This document shows, one piece after another, positions 34,252 to 42,875 of a DNA stretch of 64,000 nt. The translations under genes were made by a program, and so were the position numbers. Source of the DNA: Pseudomonas serboccidentalis (lineage in GTDB: Bacteria > Pseudomonadota > Gammaproteobacteria > Pseudomonadales > Pseudomonadaceae). Position 1 is the first letter of the stretch, and each line of letters opens with the position of its first letter. Location: positions 1,618,880-1,682,879 of the forward strand of contig NZ_CP101655.1 of the NCBI RefSeq assembly GCF_028830055.1, in the 5' to 3' direction. The notes under the pieces are model-generated. The model did no database searches. It had not been told where the DNA came from and worked only from the letters and a program-made list of their open reading frames with translations.

Positions 34252-35364
34252 ATGCAACGCATCGACCATGTTCTGCCCTGGAGCCATCTGGGTAGCGAAC
34301 GTTCCCTCAGCGTATTTCGTTACGGCGCGGGCAGCCGCAAGGTGTATATCCAGGCCAGCCTGCACGCCGACGAGCTGCCGGGCATGCGCACCGCGTGGGA
34401 ACTGAAACAGCGCCTCAACGAGCTGGAACAGCAGGGCCGTCTGCAAGGTGTGATCGAGTTGGTGCCGGTGGCCAACCCGATCGGCCTCGATCAGCACCTG
34501 CAAGGCAGCCACATGGGCCGCTTCGAACTGGGCAGCGGCAAGAATTTCAACCGCGCGTTTGTCGAACTCAGCGCACCGGTGGCGGCGCGGATCGGCGAGC
34601 GGCTGGGCAGCGAAGTCGAGGCCAACATTGCGCTGATCCGCCAGACCATGGGTCAGGTGCTTGATGAGCTGCCAGCCCCGGCCTCGCAACTCGAAGCGCT
34701 GCACCGCTTGTTGCTGCGCCACGCCTGCGATGCCGACATTACCCTCGATCTGCATTGCGATTTCGATGCGGCGATCCATCTCTACGCGCTGCCGCAACAC
34801 TGGCCGCGCTGGCAATCCTTGGCGGCGCGACTGAAGGCCGGCGTGGCGTTGCTGTGCGAAGACTCTGGCGGCAGTTCGTTCGACGAATCGTGCTCGGCAC
34901 CGTGGTTGCGTCTGGCGCGAACGTTCCCGAACGCGGCGATTCCCCCGGCCAACCTCGCCACCACTCTGGAACTGGGCAGCATGGGCGATACCCGGGTCGA
35001 TCAGGCCCAGGCCAATTGCGAAGCGATTCTCGGGTTTCTCGCCGAGCAGGGCTTCATCGGCGGCGAATGGCCGGCGGCGCCGCAGGAATGCTGTGAAGGC
35101 ATGCCGTTCGAAGGCACCGAATACCTGTTCGCACCGCACCACGGTGTGGTCAGTTTCCTGCGCAATGCCGGGGAGTGGGTCGAGCAGGGCGATGCGCTGT
35201 TCGAGGTGGTGGATCCGCTGAATGACCGCCTCACCACGGTCCGCGCCGGTACCAGTGGGGTCTTGTTTGCGATCGATCGCGGACGTTACACCCAGCCGGG
35301 AATCTGGCAGGCCAAGGTGGCGGGGCGCGAGCCGATTCGGGTGGGCAAGCTGATCAACGACTGA
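34252..35364 (+). CDS. Succinylglutamate desuccinylase/aspartoacylase family protein (PA0891-like)
   Basis: A 370-aa M14-like zinc deacylase. Zinc-binding residues are expected in SLHADELPGM (H-x2-E) and ITLDLHCDFD (H). Other motifs are ELVPVANPIGLDQ and KNFNRAFVEL. A C-terminal beta domain includes FAPHHGVVSFL. The family removes acyl groups from N-acyl amino acids. In P. aeruginosa a similar gene (PA0891) lies inside the arginine uptake aot operon, so pairing with an AotJ-like protein suggests a link to arginine metabolism. AGGAG lies nine bases before ATG 34252; a longer frame begins inside the REP element and is rejected. Confidence 0.85.
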   Translation: MQRIDHVLPWSHLGSERSLSVFRYGAGSRKVYIQASLHADELPGMRTAWELKQRLNELEQQGRLQGVIELVPVANPIGLDQHLQGSHMGRFELGSGKNFNRAFVELSAPVAARIGERLGSEVEANIALIRQTMGQVLDELPAPASQLEALHRLLLRHACDADITLDLHCDFDAAIHLYALPQHWPRWQSLAARLKAGVALLCEDSGGSSFDESCSAPWLRLARTFPNAAIPPANLATTLELGSMGDTRVDQAQANCEAILGFLAEQGFIGGEWPAAPQECCEGMPFEGTEYLFAPHHGVVSFLRNAGEWVEQGDALFEVVDPLNDRLTTVRAGTSGVLFAIDRGRYTQPGIWQAKVAGREPIRVGKLIND

Positions 35365-35391
35365 GGGATCTTCTTTGGATTTTCCGGCCTC

Positions 35392-35460
35392 ATCGCGAGC
35401 AGGCTCACTCCTACATCTGGAATGCGTACCCCTGTAGGAGTGAGCCTGCTCGCGATAGCG
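35392..35460. repeat. REP doublet, family B
   Basis: ATCGCGAGCAGGCTCACTCC and GGAGTGAGCCTGCTCGCGAT as exact opposed arms around a short spacer. Confidence 0.9.
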
Positions 35461-35534
35461 CTCTCGCCAACCCCACTATCTTCAGGCAAGTGTTAGGCTC
35501 CCCCCGAACCCGACACCCTGTGAAGGAAGGCTTT

Positions 35535-36251
35535 ATGTTGAAGGCGTTTGCCCTGTTAACCCTCCTGGCGTCCAGCGCCGTCCACGCGCAAACCACGCTG
35601 CAAAGCGACTTGCCATTGAAGTACATCGAACAGGTTCACCCGGACGCGGACGCCCGGCCGCTGGTGATTTTCCTGCACGGTTACGGCAGTAACGAAGCCG
35701 ATCTGATCGGCATGAAGTTCCAGCTCCCGGCGCAGTACAACTACCTGTCGGTGCAGGCACCGCTGGCGTTGGGCGAAGGGCGTTTCCAGTGGTTTCGCAA
35801 GAAAGGCGAAGGGGCCTACAACGGGGAGACCGATGATCTGAAGGCCAGTGGTCAGAAGTTGCGGGCGTTTGTCGCGCAGGCAGCGAAGAAATATCACACC
35901 AGCCCGGACAAGGTGTACCTGATCGGCTTCAGCCAGGGCGCGATGATGACGTACGAGCTGGGCTTGCGTCCGCCCGTGGCGGTCGGCGGCATCGCGGCGT
36001 TGAGCGGACGGCTGTTGCCGGTATTGAAAGCCGAGCTCAAGGCCGAGCAGCAACCGTTGCCGCTGAAGATCTTCATCGGCCACGGCACCGCCGATGATCG
36101 GGTGCCGTACCACGACGGCACCGAGGCCAATGCGCTGCTGCAAAAACTCGCCTACACCCCCGAGTTTCACGCCTATCCCGGCGTTGGCCACAGCATCAGC
36201 GCCGCCGAACTGCGGGACTTGAACGCCTGGCTGCAGCAGCTCAATCCGTGA
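35535..36251 (+). CDS. Secreted alpha/beta-hydrolase, carboxylesterase/phospholipase family
   Basis: A 238-aa protein with a signal peptide of about 18 residues (MLKAFALLTLLASSAVHA). It has IFLHGYGSNEADL (oxyanion region), the nucleophile elbow LIGFSQGAMM, an acid in GTADDRVPYHDG and the histidine in PGVGHSISAAE: a complete Ser-Asp-His set as in YpfH/carboxylesterase 2. It should hydrolyse small esters or lysophospholipids in the periplasm. AAGGAAGG precedes ATG 35535. Its stop is 3 bp from the convergent hypothetical gene's stop. Confidence 0.88.
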   Translation: MLKAFALLTLLASSAVHAQTTLQSDLPLKYIEQVHPDADARPLVIFLHGYGSNEADLIGMKFQLPAQYNYLSVQAPLALGEGRFQWFRKKGEGAYNGETDDLKASGQKLRAFVAQAAKKYHTSPDKVYLIGFSQGAMMTYELGLRPPVAVGGIAALSGRLLPVLKAELKAEQQPLPLKIFIGHGTADDRVPYHDGTEANALLQKLAYTPEFHAYPGVGHSISAAELRDLNAWLQQLNP

Positions 36252-36254
36252 CGA

Positions 36255-36821
36255 TCATTTGTCCTTGAGGATGGTTTTCACCAGCGCCTCGTGACCGCTC
36301 TTGTCGCTGGCCCGGGAAATCACCTGGACCAGCGCCATGCGCTTGCCGGACGCTGCGAGCAGGGTGGTGTTGAGCGTCTGACCACCGCCCTGGGTGGCGG
36401 TGCTGTCGACCTGACGCACACCGAGGCCGCTGCTTTTCTGGGTCAGGCTTTTTTCGCTGAGCTTGTTGAAGTCCGGCAGGGCCTTGCGCTGGTCATCGAT
36501 GAAACTCGCCAGACTGCCGTCGAGAAACTCATTGTCGTTGTCCTTGACGGTGGTGCCGCCGGCGATCTGATTTTCCGCCGCGATGACCACGGTCTTGGTG
36601 GCCTGATTGGTGTACATCGTGCCCTTGGCACCGGTCGGGCCGGCGGGCAACGGGTCGGCGGTGAAGCCTTTGGGCAGGACGAAGGTGAACTTGCCGTCGA
36701 GCATCGACACGCTGTTGGTCGAGGCTTTTTCCTTGGCCTTGGCCGCCTGGGCATTGATGGCGCCGAAGCCGGCGACCGCCGCCAGCAACAGGACGACGGC
36801 TTTCTTGCTGAGCAATGACAT
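36255..36821 (-). CDS. Exported hypothetical protein, possibly DcrB-like
   Basis: A 188-aa protein with a signal peptide (MSLLSKKAVVLLLAAVAGF, cleavage near INAQA). The mature part carries MLDGKFTFVLPKGF, GTMYTNQATKTVVIAAE, and MALVQVISRASDKSGHEAL. The length and order of beta-strand-like stretches recall DcrB-type periplasmic proteins of unknown function, but I cannot confirm the family. The ATG at 36821 begins the signal peptide; the upstream 15 codons are not needed. It is followed convergently by the esterase gene and preceded by a membrane-protein gene on the same strand. Confidence 0.75.
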   Translation of the reverse strand: MSLLSKKAVVLLLAAVAGFGAINAQAAKAKEKASTNSVSMLDGKFTFVLPKGFTADPLPAGPTGAKGTMYTNQATKTVVIAAENQIAGGTTVKDNDNEFLDGSLASFIDDQRKALPDFNKLSEKSLTQKSSGLGVRQVDSTATQGGGQTLNTTLLAASGKRMALVQVISRASDKSGHEALVKTILKDK

Positions 36822-36896
36822 GTGAATCTCCGAGGGATGGTCGCGCCAGGGCGGCGATGATCCCACGGAGCGTGCATGGCATTCCAGCGCGGTTTG

Positions 36897-37685
36897 TCAG
36901 GCGCTCGCGTCAGCCTTGGGGTGGCGGGCCTTTGCCGGGGCTGGCCGGGCCAGCAGTTTGCGGGTGACCCCGAGCATGGCCAGCGACACCGCCACACCGG
37001 CGATGAATCCGCTGAGACCGAGGCTTGGCAGGGTCAGCGCCGACACCAGGCAAAACGCCGAAAACGAGTACATCCCGGTGGCCGTTGCCCGCAGCAATGC
37101 TGCGGTAAATGCCGGGCCGCGTGTCTGCTGGGAGAACACCGCCATGACGCTGCCGAGCACCGGGAACACCGCGAGCAGACCGCTCCAGCGTTCGCCCACG
37201 GTACTGGCGAGCATCGTCACCAGCAGCGTCAGCGCTGCCCCGGCAATCATCCGCCAGAGCAGTTTGTCCGACTTCGGGGCCGGGCCATTCAGCACCGGTT
37301 GCACCTGGGGGAACAGGTACGGCGCCGCCAGCAGGGCCGTGGCTGCCGCCGCGACCGAGAACGGCAGCGACAGCGGAATCAGCGACAGCACCAGCGCCAG
37401 CACCGCCCACACCGCCAGGGAAATCGTCAGCGCCCACGGCCAGTTTGCCCGCTGCGCGACCTGCGCATAGGTGGCGCAGAACGCGATCATGGCGAACATC
37501 GCCGACAGCGCCGCGACCGCCGATTGCGCGGCAAACGGCGCCCCCTGTTCGATGGCGAGGAAAAACAATATCGGCCCGACCACCACCGGCAACCCCGACA
37601 ACCACCCGGCCACGCTCGGCCCCCAGCGCTTGCCGGCGAGGGAAATCAGCAGCAGAAAACCGGGGATCAGCAGCAGTTTGAGCAT
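36897..37685 (-). CDS. Polytopic membrane protein of unknown function
   Basis: A 262-aa protein with around eight hydrophobic segments: LKLLLIPGFLLLISL, then AGWLSGLPVVVGPILFFLAI, AVAALSAMFAMIAFC, WALTISLAVWAVLALVLS, FSVAAAATALLAAPYLF and others. No transporter signature is recognised. The C-terminus is short, basic and cytoplasmic-like (RKLLARPAPAKARHPKA). The ATG at 37685 is preferred to a CTG two codons earlier. The upstream gap contains the palindrome TTGTATACAA, which could be a regulator site shared with the divergent chalcone-isomerase-like gene. Confidence 0.8.
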   Translation of the reverse strand: MLKLLLIPGFLLLISLAGKRWGPSVAGWLSGLPVVVGPILFFLAIEQGAPFAAQSAVAALSAMFAMIAFCATYAQVAQRANWPWALTISLAVWAVLALVLSLIPLSLPFSVAAAATALLAAPYLFPQVQPVLNGPAPKSDKLLWRMIAGAALTLLVTMLASTVGERWSGLLAVFPVLGSVMAVFSQQTRGPAFTAALLRATATGMYSFSAFCLVSALTLPSLGLSGFIAGVAVSLAMLGVTRKLLARPAPAKARHPKADASA

Positions 37686-37766
37686 CAGCACGCGGGTGGC
37701 TCCGTCGGGTGAGAGAGGGCCACGTTAGCATTGCCGCTGGTCGATTGCTGCATTGTTCGGCATGAA

Positions 37767-37776
37767 TTGTATACAA
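37767..37776. promoter_or_regulatory. Palindrome TTGTATACAA in a divergent promoter region
   Basis: A perfect 10-bp palindrome between divergent genes (37686-37838). It resembles GntR-family operator cores but no cognate regulator is adjacent. Confidence 0.35.
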
Positions 37777-37838
37777 CGTGCTGGCGCTGATCGCCGACTA
37801 TGCTCTGAGTATCAGGGTTTACCGGAGTCGATGCCGCG

Positions 37839-38375
37839 ATGAGCAAACCATCGAAGGTGGTGCGTGGGTGTTGTGGCATCGGCTTGTGGGCGCTGTTACT
37901 GACGCCGACCTGGGCCAATTGGCAGGACGCCGTGCCCGGCGCGCAGGTCATCGGTACCGGCGATTTCAGTGTGTTCGGTTTCGACGTGTACAACGCGCGG
38001 TTGTGGAGCGCGGCACGCCCGTTGTCGACCGAACAGCCCTTTGCCCTGGAGTTGATCTATCGGCGCAAGATTTCCCGTGATGATCTGGTGCAGGCCAGCG
38101 TCGACGAAATCAAACGCCTGGCCGGCACTGGCGTCAGCCCGGCGCAACTGGCCGCGTGGCAAGTGCAGATGCAGCAGTCGTTCGTTGATGTGCAGGCTGG
38201 TACGCGAATCACTGGCGTGTACTTGCCGGGGCAGGGCGCACGGTTTTTTGTCGGTCAGCAGTTGCAGCATGAAATCGATGATCCGCAGTTTGCCCGGGCG
38301 TTTTTTGATATCTGGCTGGATCCGCGCACGCGCAGTCCCGAGTTGCGTCAGCAATTACTGGGTATGAGCCATTAA
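37839..38375 (+). CDS. Chalcone isomerase-like exported protein
   Basis: A 178-aa protein with a signal peptide ending near TPTWA. The mature part resembles the bacterial chalcone-isomerase-like family: GTGDFSVFGFDVYNARLW, FALELIYRRKISRDDLVQ and FFDIWLDPRTRSPELRQQLL. Members are periplasmic and usually lack shown isomerase activity; some bind ligands. It is monocistronic, with a REP doublet immediately after the stop. Confidence 0.82.
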   Translation: MSKPSKVVRGCCGIGLWALLLTPTWANWQDAVPGAQVIGTGDFSVFGFDVYNARLWSAARPLSTEQPFALELIYRRKISRDDLVQASVDEIKRLAGTGVSPAQLAAWQVQMQQSFVDVQAGTRITGVYLPGQGARFFVGQQLQHEIDDPQFARAFFDIWLDPRTRSPELRQQLLGMSH

Positions 38376-38377
38376 AG

Positions 38378-38456
38378 TCAAAAGATCGCAGCCTGCAGCT
38401 CCTACATTGGGATGTGTCCTCTGTAGGAGCTGCCGCAGGCGGCGATCTGTTGATCT
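38378..38456. repeat. REP doublet, family A
   Basis: TCAAAAGATCGCAGCCTGCA with GCTCCTACA, then TGTAGGAGCTGCCGCAGGC with GGCGATCTGTTGA. Arms are slightly diverged. Confidence 0.85.
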
Positions 38457-38515
38457 TCAAGGCTGGCGCTGAAACGTCTAAGCTGCGCCTTTCGAACCTG
38501 TTTCTGGATGTGTGC

Positions 38516-39835
38516 GTGAAATTCAGCTTACCCAAAATCGCCACCGCGCCGTTTTGTCCGCCGGAAGTGGCCGGCAGTGTCGCGGTTGACCCGAACGCCT
38601 CGTTCTTCAAACGCGCACTGCGCTTCGCCGGTCCAGGGTTACTGGTGTCGATCGGCTACATGGACCCGGGCAACTGGGCGACCGCCATCGAGGCCGGTTC
38701 GCGCTTTGGGTACAGCCTGCTGTTTGTGGTGCTGCTGGCGAGTCTGGCGGGGATGGTCGTGCAGTGCCTGTGTTCGCGCCTGGGCATTGCCACCGGCCGC
38801 GATCTGGCGCAACTGTCCCGCGAGCGCTACAGCACCCCGACCGCGCGCCTGCAATGGGTGCTGGCGGAAATTTCGATCATCGCCACCGATCTGGCAGAAG
38901 TGCTCGGCTGTGCCTTGGCCTTTCACTTGTTGCTCGGTTGTTCGCTGACCTTCGGCATCGCCCTGACCGCCTTCGACACACTGCTGGTGCTGGCCCTGCA
39001 GAACCGTGGTTTTCGTCGCCTGGAAGCGATCATGCTGGTGCTGGTGGCGACCATTGGCGTGTGTTTCTTCGTCGAACTGGTGCTGATCAAACCCTACTGG
39101 CCGGAGGTGTTCGCCGGCTTCAAACCATCGCTCTCGGCAATCAGTGACGCGGCACCGTTGTACTTGGCGATCGGCATCCTCGGCGCGACGGTGATGCCGC
39201 ATAACCTCTACCTGCACACCTCGATCGTGCAGACGCGGATGATCGGCAAGGACCTGGCGAGCAAGCAGGACGCGGTGAACCTGGCGCGCATCGACACCAT
39301 CGGTTCGCTGGCCCTGGCGCTGCTGGTCAACGCGGCGATCCTGATTCTGGCAGCGGCTGCCTTTCACCAGTCCGGGCATACCGACGTGGTCGATATTCAG
39401 GACGCCTATCACCTGCTCGATCCGCTGGTGGGCGGTGCGCTGGCGAGTGTGCTGTTCGGCGTGGCCCTGCTGGCGTCGGGGCAGAGCTCGACGTTCACCG
39501 GGACCATCGCCGGACAGGTGATCATGGAAGGCTATCTGAACCTGCGGATTCCCTGCTGGCAGCGGCGTTTGATCACCCGCGGGCTGGCGCTGATCCCGGC
39601 GTTTATCGGCGTGTGGCTGATGGGCGACAACGCGGTGGGCAAGCTGCTGGTGTTGAGTCAGGTGGTGTTGAGCCTGCAACTGCCGTTTGCGCTGTACCCG
39701 CTGATTCGCATGACCAGCGACAAGCAACTGATGGGGCCGTTTGTGAACCGGCTGCCGACCCGGGTGCTGGCGTGGGGCTTGTTTGCGGTGATCAGTGGGG
39801 CGAATGCGTGGCTGATTCTGCAAATGGCGGTGTGA
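38516..39835 (+). CDS. mntH: Nramp-type Mn2+/divalent metal transporter MntH
   Basis: A 439-aa protein with 11-12 membrane segments. The metal-site motifs are intact: MDPGNWATAIEAGSRFGY in TM1 and ATVMPHNLYLHTS in TM6. A transport signature is seen in GVALLASGQSSTFTGTIAGQ. It imports Mn2+ or Fe2+ with protons. The start is taken as GTG 38516 (then KFSLPKIATAP), which gives the usual Pseudomonas N-terminus; the upstream reading runs through the REP doublet. The gene stands alone between REPs, and no Mur or Fur box was recognised with certainty. Confidence 0.93.
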   Translation: MKFSLPKIATAPFCPPEVAGSVAVDPNASFFKRALRFAGPGLLVSIGYMDPGNWATAIEAGSRFGYSLLFVVLLASLAGMVVQCLCSRLGIATGRDLAQLSRERYSTPTARLQWVLAEISIIATDLAEVLGCALAFHLLLGCSLTFGIALTAFDTLLVLALQNRGFRRLEAIMLVLVATIGVCFFVELVLIKPYWPEVFAGFKPSLSAISDAAPLYLAIGILGATVMPHNLYLHTSIVQTRMIGKDLASKQDAVNLARIDTIGSLALALLVNAAILILAAAAFHQSGHTDVVDIQDAYHLLDPLVGGALASVLFGVALLASGQSSTFTGTIAGQVIMEGYLNLRIPCWQRRLITRGLALIPAFIGVWLMGDNAVGKLLVLSQVVLSLQLPFALYPLIRMTSDKQLMGPFVNRLPTRVLAWGLFAVISGANAWLILQMAV

Positions 39836-39865
39836 CTGAGGGTTTTGTGGCGTCTGAATTGGCCC

Positions 39866-39934
39866 CATCGCGAGCAGGCTCGCTCCTACATTTGGAACGC
39901 GTTTCCCTGTAGGAGTGAGCCTGCTCGCGATAGG
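39866..39934. repeat. REP doublet, family B
   Basis: ATCGCGAGCAGGCTCGCTCC and GTAGGAGTGAGCCTGCTCGC in opposite orientation, 31 bp after mntH. Confidence 0.9.
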
Positions 39935-39966
39935 GCCAGCCGATTCAAAGAAGATTTTGAATGGAC

Positions 39967-40006
39967 AAAAAAAGACCCGGTGCAACGCAAGTCGCACCGG
40001 GTTTTT
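39967..40006. terminator. Bidirectional rho-independent terminator
   Basis: ACCCGGTGC (39975-39983) pairs with GCACCGGGT (39994-40002). T-runs follow on both strands, so it can end both the atoB operon and mntH. Confidence 0.85.
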
Positions 40007-40061
40007 GTTGCCAGCGAGCAGTGGATGTCGTGGATCCGCCACCCGCCGTTGAACTCGTTGT

Positions 40062-41243
40062 TTAAGTGCGTTCCAGCGCCAGCGCCACGCCCTGACCACC
40101 GCCAATGCACAAGGTCGCCAGACCTTTTTTCGCATCACGCTTGATCATCTCGTGCAGCAGGGTCACCAGCACGCGGCAGCCCGACGCACCGATCGGGTGA
40201 CCGAGGGCGATGGCGCCGCCGTTGACGTTGACCTTGTCCAGATCCCATTGCAGATCCTTGGCCACCGCCAGCGATTGTGCGGCGAAGGCTTCGTTGGCTT
40301 CGATCAGGTCCAGTTGGCCGATGTTCCAGCCCGCCTTGTCCAGGCAGCGGCGGGTAGCGGAAACCGGGCCGATGCCCATGATCGCCGGATCAACGCCCGC
40401 ATTGGCATACGCGGCGATTTTCGCCAGCACTGGCAGGCCCAATGCTTTGGCTTTTTCTGCGCTCATCAGGATCACCGCAGCGGCGCCGTCGTTCAGCGAC
40501 GAGGCGTTGCCGGCGGTGACGCTGCCATCCTTCTTGAACGCCGGGCGCAGTTTTGCCAGGGATTCGGCGGTGGTGTCGCCACGCGGTTGTTCATCGACCT
40601 TGAACGCCACCGGGTCGCCTTTGCGCTGTGGAATCAGGATCGGGGTGATCTCATCAACGAAGCGACCCGCCTCAATCGCGGCGGCCGCTTTCTGCTGCGA
40701 GGCCGCGGCGAAGGCGTCCTGCTGCTCGCGGCTGATGTCGTACTTGTCGACCAGATTTTCTGCGGTGATGCCCATGTGGTAATCGTTGAACGCATCCCAC
40801 AGGCCATCGCTGATCATGGTGTCGACCATTTGCGCATGGCCCATGCGCAGACCGGTGCGCGCACCCGGCATGACGTAGTTGGACAGGCTCATGTTTTCCT
40901 GACCGCCGGCGATGATCACGTCAGCGTCGCCGCAACGGATCGCTTGCGCGCCCAGATGCAGGGCTTTGAGGCCCGAGCCGCAGACCTTGTTCAGGGTCAT
41001 GGCCGGAACGGCGTGGGGCAGGCCAGCTTTGATGGCGGCCTGACGCGCCGGGTTCTGGCCGGCGCCGGCGGTCAGTACCTGGCCCATGATCACTTCATCG
41101 ACCTGCGCACCGTCCAGGCCGGTCTGCTCGAGCAACTGGCGGATCACCGCCGCGCCCAGATCAACCGCGGACACGCTGGCCAGGGAACCCTGGAAACTGC
41201 CGATCGCGGTGCGCGTGGCGGCAACAATTACGACGTCTTGCAT
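40062..41243 (-). CDS. atoB: Acetyl-CoA C-acetyltransferase
   Basis: A 393-aa thiolase. The active-site cysteine is in [13 protein letters not shown] (about residue 88), and the C-terminal catalytic motifs are [18 protein letters not shown] and [13 protein letters not shown]. It cleaves acetoacetyl-CoA to two acetyl-CoA. The ATG at 41243 ([15 protein letters not shown]) is family-typical. It begins 11 bp after the dhcB stop, so it is the last gene of the dhcA-dhcB-atoB operon and completes use of the acyl-CoA made by the transferase. A terminator follows. Confidence 0.95.
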   Translation of the reverse strand: MQDVVIVAATRTAIGSFQGSLASVSAVDLGAAVIRQLLEQTGLDGAQVDEVIMGQVLTAGAGQNPARQAAIKAGLPHAVPAMTLNKVCGSGLKALHLGAQAIRCGDADVIIAGGQENMSLSNYVMPGARTGLRMGHAQMVDTMISDGLWDAFNDYHMGITAENLVDKYDISREQQDAFAAASQQKAAAAIEAGRFVDEITPILIPQRKGDPVAFKVDEQPRGDTTAESLAKLRPAFKKDGSVTAGNASSLNDGAAAVILMSAEKAKALGLPVLAKIAAYANAGVDPAIMGIGPVSATRRCLDKAGWNIGQLDLIEANEAFAAQSLAVAKDLQWDLDKVNVNGGAIALGHPIGASGCRVLVTLLHEMIKRDAKKGLATLCIGGGQGVALALERT

Positions 41244-41254
41244 CTTCGAATTCC

Positions 41255-41920
41255 TCACTGGGCAGTGAACTGCATTTCCGGTACGTGATCCGGGACGATC
41301 AGTTTACCAGCGGTTTTGGCGACGATTTCCTCGACGCTGACGCCAGGTGCGCGTTCCTTGAGGACAAAAGCGCCATTTTCGATTTCCAGATAGGCGAGGT
41401 CAGTCAGCACCCGCTTGATGCACCCGGCGCCAGTCAGCGGCAGGCTGCACTTGGACAGCAGCTTGGACTCACCGTCCTTGGACGCGTGGGTCATGATCAC
41501 GATGATGTTGTCGGCGCCAGCCACCAGGTCCATGGCGCCGCCCATGCCCTTGACCAGCTTGCCGGGAATCATCCACGAGGCGATGTTGCCTTCGACGTCG
41601 ACTTCGAACGCGCCCAGCACGGTCAGGTCGACATGACCGCCACGGATCATCGCGAAGGATTCGGCGGAGTTGAAGATCGACGCGCCGATGCGTGCGGTCA
41701 CGGTTTGTTTGCCGGCGTTGATCATGTCGGCATCAATGGTTTCTTCAGTCGGAAACGGACCCATGCCGAGCAGGCCGTTTTCCGATTGCAGCATGACTTC
41801 CATGCCTTCGGGAATGTAGTTGGCGACCAGGGTCGGAATGCCGATGCCGAGGTTCACGTAAAAGCCGTCCTGCATTTCGCGGGCGACGCGCTGAGCCATT
41901 TGTTCGCGGGAAAGTGCCAT
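41255..41920 (-). CDS. dhcB: 3-oxoacid/dehydrocarnitine CoA-transferase subunit B
   Basis: A 221-aa class I CoA-transferase beta subunit. The catalytic glutamate is in [34 protein letters not shown] and [13 protein letters not shown] [16 protein letters not shown] follow the family. With subunit A it moves CoA from a donor acyl-CoA to a 3-oxo or dehydrocarnitine-type acid. In P. aeruginosa the same order, dhcA, dhcB, atoB and a divergent LysR gene, serves carnitine catabolism, which is why I prefer dhcB to scoB/atoA. The ATG at 41920 is 26 bp after dhcA. Confidence 0.88.
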   Translation of the reverse strand: MALSREQMAQRVAREMQDGFYVNLGIGIPTLVANYIPEGMEVMLQSENGLLGMGPFPTEETIDADMINAGKQTVTARIGASIFNSAESFAMIRGGHVDLTVLGAFEVDVEGNIASWMIPGKLVKGMGGAMDLVAGADNIIVIMTHASKDGESKLLSKCSLPLTGAGCIKRVLTDLAYLEIENGAFVLKERAPGVSVEEIVAKTAGKLIVPDHVPEMQFTAQ

Positions 41921-41946
41921 GTTGTTGTTCTCCGTCTGGGCTTGAG

Positions 41947-42645
41947 TTATTTGCGGATGGTGCGCTGTTCGATGCGTTTTTCGAACGTGCCGCAAATGAC
42001 CCGGTCGACGTAGATGCCGGGGGTGTGGATCTGCGACGGATCCAGCTCGCCGGGTTCGACGATTTCTTCGACTTCGACCACGGTGATCTTGCCGGCGGTG
42101 GCGGCCAGCGGGTTGAAGTTCTGCGCGGTGTGACGGTAGATGACGTTGCCGAAATGGTCGGCTTTCCAGCCTTTGACGATGGCGAAGTCACCGGTGATGG
42201 ACTCTTCCATCAGGTACTTGCGCCCTTTGAACTCACGCACTTCCTTGCCTTCGGCGACCGGGGTGCCGACCCCGGTGGCGGTGAAGAACGCCGGGATGCC
42301 GGCGCCGCCTGCGCGCATTTTCTCGGCGAGTGTGCCTTGCGGGGTCAGGATGACTTCGATGTCGCCCTTGAGCAGTTGCTCTTCGAACAGTTTGTTTTCG
42401 CCAACGTAGGAGGCGATGACTTTGCTGATCTGGCGGTCGGTCAGCAGCACGCCGAGACCGAAACCGTCGACGCCACAGTTGTTGGAGACCACGGTGAGGT
42501 TGCGGGTGCCTTTGCGCTTGATCTCGGCGATCAGATTTTCCGGGATGCCGCACAGGCCGAAGCCGCCGGCGATCACGGTCATGCCGTCTTCAAGACCTGC
42601 CAAGGCTTCCTCGTAGGAATTCACGCGCTTGTCGAAACCTGCCAT
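41947..42645 (-). CDS. dhcA: 3-oxoacid/dehydrocarnitine CoA-transferase subunit A
   Basis: A 232-aa class I CoA-transferase alpha subunit. It begins [15 protein letters not shown] and has the glycine-rich CoA-site segment [32 protein letters not shown] and [25 protein letters not shown] sequence. The ATG at 42645 has AGAGG five bases upstream; a GTG two codons earlier is less likely. It is the first gene of dhcA-dhcB-atoB and is divergent from the LysR gene at 42876. The acid substrate (acetoacetate or 3-dehydrocarnitine) cannot be told from sequence alone. Confidence 0.88.
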   Translation of the reverse strand: MAGFDKRVNSYEEALAGLEDGMTVIAGGFGLCGIPENLIAEIKRKGTRNLTVVSNNCGVDGFGLGVLLTDRQISKVIASYVGENKLFEEQLLKGDIEVILTPQGTLAEKMRAGGAGIPAFFTATGVGTPVAEGKEVREFKGRKYLMEESITGDFAIVKGWKADHFGNVIYRHTAQNFNPLAATAGKITVVEVEEIVEPGELDPSQIHTPGIYVDRVICGTFEKRIEQRTIRK

Positions 42646-42777
42646 ATGCACCTCTTTTATTGTTTGTCGGGCGGCTGGCTAGCCGAATGACTGGAGTGTC
42701 TCGCTGGAGGATATATTTGTTAAGTTGATTTTTAAGGTTGATTGATAGATAAAACTCAACAATAGACTCCATTACCG

Positions 42778-42854
42778 GTAGGAGCTGCCGCAGGCTGCGA
42801 TCTTTTGCTCTTGTCTTTTAAAGTCAAAAGATCGCAGCCTGCGGCAGCTCCTAC
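42778..42854. repeat. REP doublet, family A, inside the dhcA-dhcR divergent promoter region
   Basis: GTAGGAGCTGCCGCAGGCTG at the left is matched by CAGCCTGCGGCAGCTCCTAC at the right, ending 21 bp before the dhcR ATG. It occupies a third of the 230-bp gap. Confidence 0.9.
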
Positions 42855-42875
42855 AAGGATCAAGGCGTATTCAGT

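Noticed and set aside
38639..40138. 499-codon minus-strand frame opposite mntH
   Set aside because: MntH motifs are unambiguous on the plus strand; the antisense product is rich in Gln, His and Arg and runs through a REP and a terminator.
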